This document shows positions 60,153-64,000 of a stretch of 64,000 nucleotides of DNA, piece after piece. The notes under the pieces were generated by a model, which searched no databases, was not told where the DNA came from, and saw only the letters and a list, made by a program, of their open reading frames with translations. Made by a program: the position numbers and the translations under genes. The DNA is from Liquidambar formosana. Taxonomy: Eukaryota; Streptophyta; Magnoliopsida; Saxifragales; Altingiaceae. Position 1 is the first letter of the stretch; every line of letters begins with the position of its first letter. Location of the stretch: NCBI GenBank assembly GCA_039720395.1, contig CM077831.1, positions 5,746,003 to 5,810,002 of the forward strand, in the 5' to 3' direction.

Positions 60153-61805
60153 TGTTAGTTGTATGCCCTACAGCCAATCATAAAGATAATATTTTAGCGA
60201 TGATGTATAATCAATTGATTTCATTTATTGTTAATCATATTTATTATTATTTAATAAAGGGCTTTATTCTATCATGTTTATTCTATTCTTTATATTTGCA
60301 TGATATGTCCATGGAATTAGAGTTGAGAATATGAAATCACAAAGTGTTGTGATTAGGAGACTATAAATATATCCCTGTACTAAACTCCTAAATCATTCCT
60401 AGTTGAAGGTTCACTATGATGGACAATAATGAACCATAGGACTAGCACATGTTATGTTGGCTCTATAAGAGGATAACCTAGTCTCAAGCTATTTGTATGG
60501 AGGCACTAAGATAAAACATGTGGGTGCATGTTATATAAACAGGTACACTGAATGTGAACAGGTACACTGAATGTAACCATTTTACCTTGAGATAACTGAA
60601 TGGAGTTTTACTTGCTTGTCAATCAATTTCTCATGGTTGTAGTTGTACAAGTAATCCTTAGACTTGAGATATCATGGTTGTCTTTTGCATAGAGTTATAA
60701 AAGTTTGATAGCACTAACTGTATATCCCATAGGGAACTTACAAATGTGTTCATTGGCTCTATTGCTTTATGTATGGAGGCATGTGTGTAATCAATAAGGG
60801 ATCTATCGCTCTCAGTAAAAGAGAAAGAATATCTCACATAGCATTCACTAATATAACTCATGTAAATCTATAGCCATAGTAGGATGACTATAAAAATGAG
60901 TTTCCATAGTGCATCTATTGAGTTGATATTTGAGAATGAATATAAAAGTATTAAACTAGGGACTTGATAGACTTCCATGTCCTATTAGTTCAATCAGAGG
61001 CATTGTGATAATGGAAAGATATAATTGTAACCTTAACTGTAACTGAAAGGTTCTTTGATTTATCTTCACTTCATTTAAGACTACATCATGAGTCATTGCT
61101 AGATATTACTCATGGTTAATAGAAGCTCTAATTAATATAAATTAGTTATCATCGATTAGGGAATTGGAAAGAGTTCCAATTAGACCCTTAATGGAATGGA
61201 AAGTGTTCCATTGAGCACTCTTTGTGCTACTACCTACTACTAGATATTGTGATCCCAATAGGGTTACACACCGATAAGCAAAGTAGGACTTTAAGTTGTG
61301 AGAGAAAGGGCTTGAGTGTATTTAGAATTGTTCTTTTGGGCCACACTTGCATTAAATGAAAGTTATTAGGGTTAATATGTAATTTAGAGTAAATTGCATA
61401 ATCCTACAAGGAGAAAAACTCCCCTTGGCCGGCCCCCTAGTGATGGCTATATAAACAAGCTAGCCATACACACTTACACACACTCTCTCTCTCTTGGCCA
61501 GCCCTAGTGGTGGTCTCTCTCTCTCTTCTAGGTCTCCTCTTCTAGCAAACCCAAAGGAGAATAGGAAGAACAACTAAAGCCCTTTGCTTAGTGTGGATAC
61601 TGTGGAAGCAAAACACTTGTGCTGCTCGTTTGTTGTTCAATCAATCGTCTTAATGATCTCTTGTAAGTAATAACCCTCTTCTTCTAGTTATGGTTTTATT
61701 TTGCAATGAACCACAATCAGATTCATGGGTTTTAAGGAATTGAATTAAAATTTCTGTTATTCATTATGTTCAACATTGTAGTTTTCTCTACCTCAATTCC
61801 TTACA
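60153..61805 (+). mobile_element. Solo LTR, copia family A, TSD AGAAT
   Basis: Begins TGTTAGTTGTATGCCC and ends CAATTCCTTACA. AGAAT is found at 60148-60152 and 61806-61810. The most diverged of the four solo copies: the end is TACA rather than the usual AACA, and the body has many small indels. Confidence 0.88.
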
Positions 61806-61810
61806 AGAAT

Positions 61811-61928
61811 AACAGCATGTTGCATGCAAATGAACATACGGTAATCCCACAATGCAAGTCTACATGCATCACTACACTCCATTATTGTCACCTCATACAG
61901 ACATGTGACGTTCAGTCATGGTTCAAAT

Positions 61929-61960
<32 letters not shown>

Positions 61961-64000
61961 ATTTTCACGTTTCGGTCTCGATCATCTTGATCTCGTCCAT
62001 CTCGTCGTGTTTCAGGCGAGATGTAACTTTGCACATTAAAGAATGCTTTAAAACATTCAAAAAAATTATAGAAAAATCAGAAAAAATAGGACAATCATAT
62101 TAGAACCATTAAATAAGCAAAACAAAGAACTTAGGTCACATAATATGGGAAAACACATCAAAAGAGCCCTAGCACGCTACTATAATTTGAAAATGCACTA
62201 TAATTAGGTTTTACATTCCTAAAATAATCCCAAATAACACAAATAAACACAACAATCAATGATCAAGTAAACGTTTTGATCGATGGGTATTCATTAAGAC
62301 CTCAGTTTTTTAAAAAAATAAAACCCTACTATATACTTGATTCATTCTCAGATATCGTCTCGCCCCTAAACGAGACCGGGTTAACCCGGCGAGATCTTGT
62401 CCATCTCAGACGAGACTTTGAACCATGCATGCAGTAGACAAAGTAATATTCCAACAAACAAGCTTGAAAAAACTAAATTTGGGAGCTGTGGTCCCCTGCC
62501 CAACAAAATAAAAATAATTAAGGTCTTCTATGCTTTAAAAAACTAAGTCATGGGATAGAAGGAGCCTAGGGCTCCTAGCCTAAGGCATATCCCTTCCCAG
62601 CATTACTATCTTCAATATTTAAAACCTTCTAATTATATATATACCCCATCAAGATGCGCACCCCTAAGATCTATACCCCATTAAGGCGCCTATCCCTTGG
62701 GTGCCCTCTTATGGCACCTCTCAATGCTACATCTGCTACATTTTGCCACATTGTTCTCAAAGTACTGAAATATGGGAGCTATCATACGATGCGAAGCAAA
62801 AGAGGGAGAAAAGCAAAGGTAGCATTTTAGCACCCTAGGGCATGGGCTCCCCCTGGTCCCCGGGGAAATAAATGTGCACTCACATGCAAAAAAACAGATA
62901 CTCCCCTCAAGGGCACCTACTCCTAAGGTACCTTTCTCTTACAAAATATATTCCAAGTTTTGGAGAAAGCTATACTCTCTAAGTGCTGAAAAATGAGAGA
63001 GAGAGAAAGAGAATGGATAAGATCCTAATGTAAAGCGCCAACACCCCCCCCCCCCTCTTTTTTTTTTCCTTCACCAGGGGCATAGGCTAGCATGCCTCCT
63101 TCAATGGCGCACATACATTTTTGCTTCTAAGTGTTCCAAATAGGGTGACCTCCTACAATGCAAAGGATACGAAACCTGAGACAAATAGCTCCTCTCTCTT
63201 TTCTTCTTTTAGGGTGCCAAAGCAATGGTGCCTACCTTAGGATGTTCATGTGAGGTACTTCCAAGGGCTTTCCTCTAACAATTTACATAAATCCTCCAAA
63301 TTTCAAGCATCCAATCTCCTCTCACTATCTATGGAAGCTATATTGCAAAATATAGAAAGGAATATTGAAGAAAATGAGGCTTGATACTTAGTCTCTACTT
63401 TTAAGAGCATATCAATGGATTTCCAGAAACAAGCAATTTTAAGAGAGGTCTAGTGGGGTCCTACTCCTTTTATGTTTGAGAATATGCAGCTTTATCACCA
63501 TTCCCCTTAAATGTCTTTTTGAGAAATGGTGGAATGAGTTTTCTGTGCAAGGTGGGAGCGGTTCAAGTTTATGAAAACAGCACGTTAAGGGGAAGATCAA
63601 AGAATGAAATAAAAATGAATTTGGAGATTTGAGAGTCATGAAGGACAACATAGTGACTTATATAGGGGTTCTGGATGATTTGGAAGGATCAAGTAATTGA
63701 GTGAGGTTTTAAGGCAAGAGAGAGATCTTAAGAAGAATTTCAAAAGGTGGTATACAAAGAAAAGGTGTGTTTGAGGCAAAAGGCCAAATTTAAGTGAAAC
63801 AAGGAAGGGAAAAATAACACTAGATTGTTTCATAAAGTGTCCAATAGGAGAAAAAAGAATAATAGGATTAAAAGAATTGAAGTGACTTTGCATGAGATTA
63901 TTGAGGATCCGGAGATTATAGCCAGGGACCAAAATGTCCTGATATATTGTCGATATATCGCGATATATTGCCATATCGGAGGTGGACGATATGATATATT
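61811..64000 (-). other. AUG7 intron sequence to the right edge
   Basis: Contains the GGTCTC element below, AT-rich sequence, a C13 run at 63043-63055, and at about 63920-64000 the start of another ATATCG-type element (GGGACCAAAATGTCC, then ATATTGTCGATATATCG). No exon was found. Confidence 0.55.
61916..62428. mobile_element. GGTCTC-repeat TIR element (MITE-like)
   Basis: CATGGTTCAAATTCTCGGTC at 61917 and, inversely from 62428, CATGGTTCAAAGTCTCG. Next to the left end is (GGTCTC)5. Both ends carry CGAGAC/GTCTCG motifs. Target duplication unclear. Confidence 0.5.

Noticed and set aside
61918..61960. CRISPR-like short repeats (GGTCTC)n
   Set aside because: Contiguous hexanucleotide without spacers in plant nuclear DNA; it is the end of a TIR element.

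Overview
This window is nuclear DNA from a flowering plant. Two things show it: the coding exons of a plant microtubule gene (augmin subunit 7), and plant-type copia, gypsy, LINE, SINE, hAT, Mutator-like and PIF/Harbinger-like elements around an integrated plant pararetrovirus. The DNA is AT-rich and almost every long open frame lies in a transposable element or is spurious. I see no rRNA, tRNA or CRISPR. The species cannot be named from the sequence; introns this large suggest a lineage with an inflated genome.

The only well-supported host gene is AUG7 on the minus strand. Six consecutive exons, ending at a stop codon at 11137, have consistent splice phases and give 236 residues of a protein usually about 330 long. 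The N-terminal exons must lie beyond 64000. Introns are 910, 13775, 885, 32195 and 214 bp, plus one of more than 4.1 kb at the right edge. Nearly everything from 11.3 to 64 kb is therefore intron, filled by repeats.

Layout. 1-3247: 3' part of a copia element with an LTR that is followed by a second primer-binding site. 3248-6814: non-coding retrotransposon-like sequence. 6820-8469: solo LTR of the same family. 8475-9606: tandem and inverted repeats. 9610-10673: PIF/Harbinger-like element. 10.7-11.1 kb: AUG7 3' flank. 12.3-26.1 kb intron: a pararetrovirus gag scrap, a probable 2.7-kb LTR, foldback repeats, another solo LTR, and a truncated copia interrupted by a TIR element. 27.2-59.4 kb intron: ATATCG-rich elements, a polypurine block, a hAT-like element holding a gene-like first exon, RTE LINE tails, a gypsy element, a LINE, a copia element and a SINE. 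59.8-64 kb intron: another solo LTR and a GGTCTC-repeat element.

The nesting is the main story. A small gypsy-type element (33271-47460, target duplication ATTAG at both ends) has its right LTR split first by an ATATCG element and then by an 11.1-kb pararetrovirus (36231-47361) flanked by a 9-bp repeat. The virus carries a tRNA-Met primer site, two small ORFs, movement protein, coat/zinc-knuckle region, aspartic protease, reverse transcriptase-RNase H, a post-pol ORF, and a 35S-like TATA box with polyadenylation signal. Beyond that signal lie about 2 kb of extra small ORFs, including a tandem pair of paralogues and a second TATA box. All viral ORFs carry stops or frameshifts. Separately, a LINE is interrupted by both a copia element and a solo LTR.

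Four complete solo LTRs of one 1.65-1.75 kb copia family (6820, 19601, 49139, 60153) each have a perfect 5-bp target duplication. Repeated insertion followed by LTR-LTR recombination has shaped this locus.
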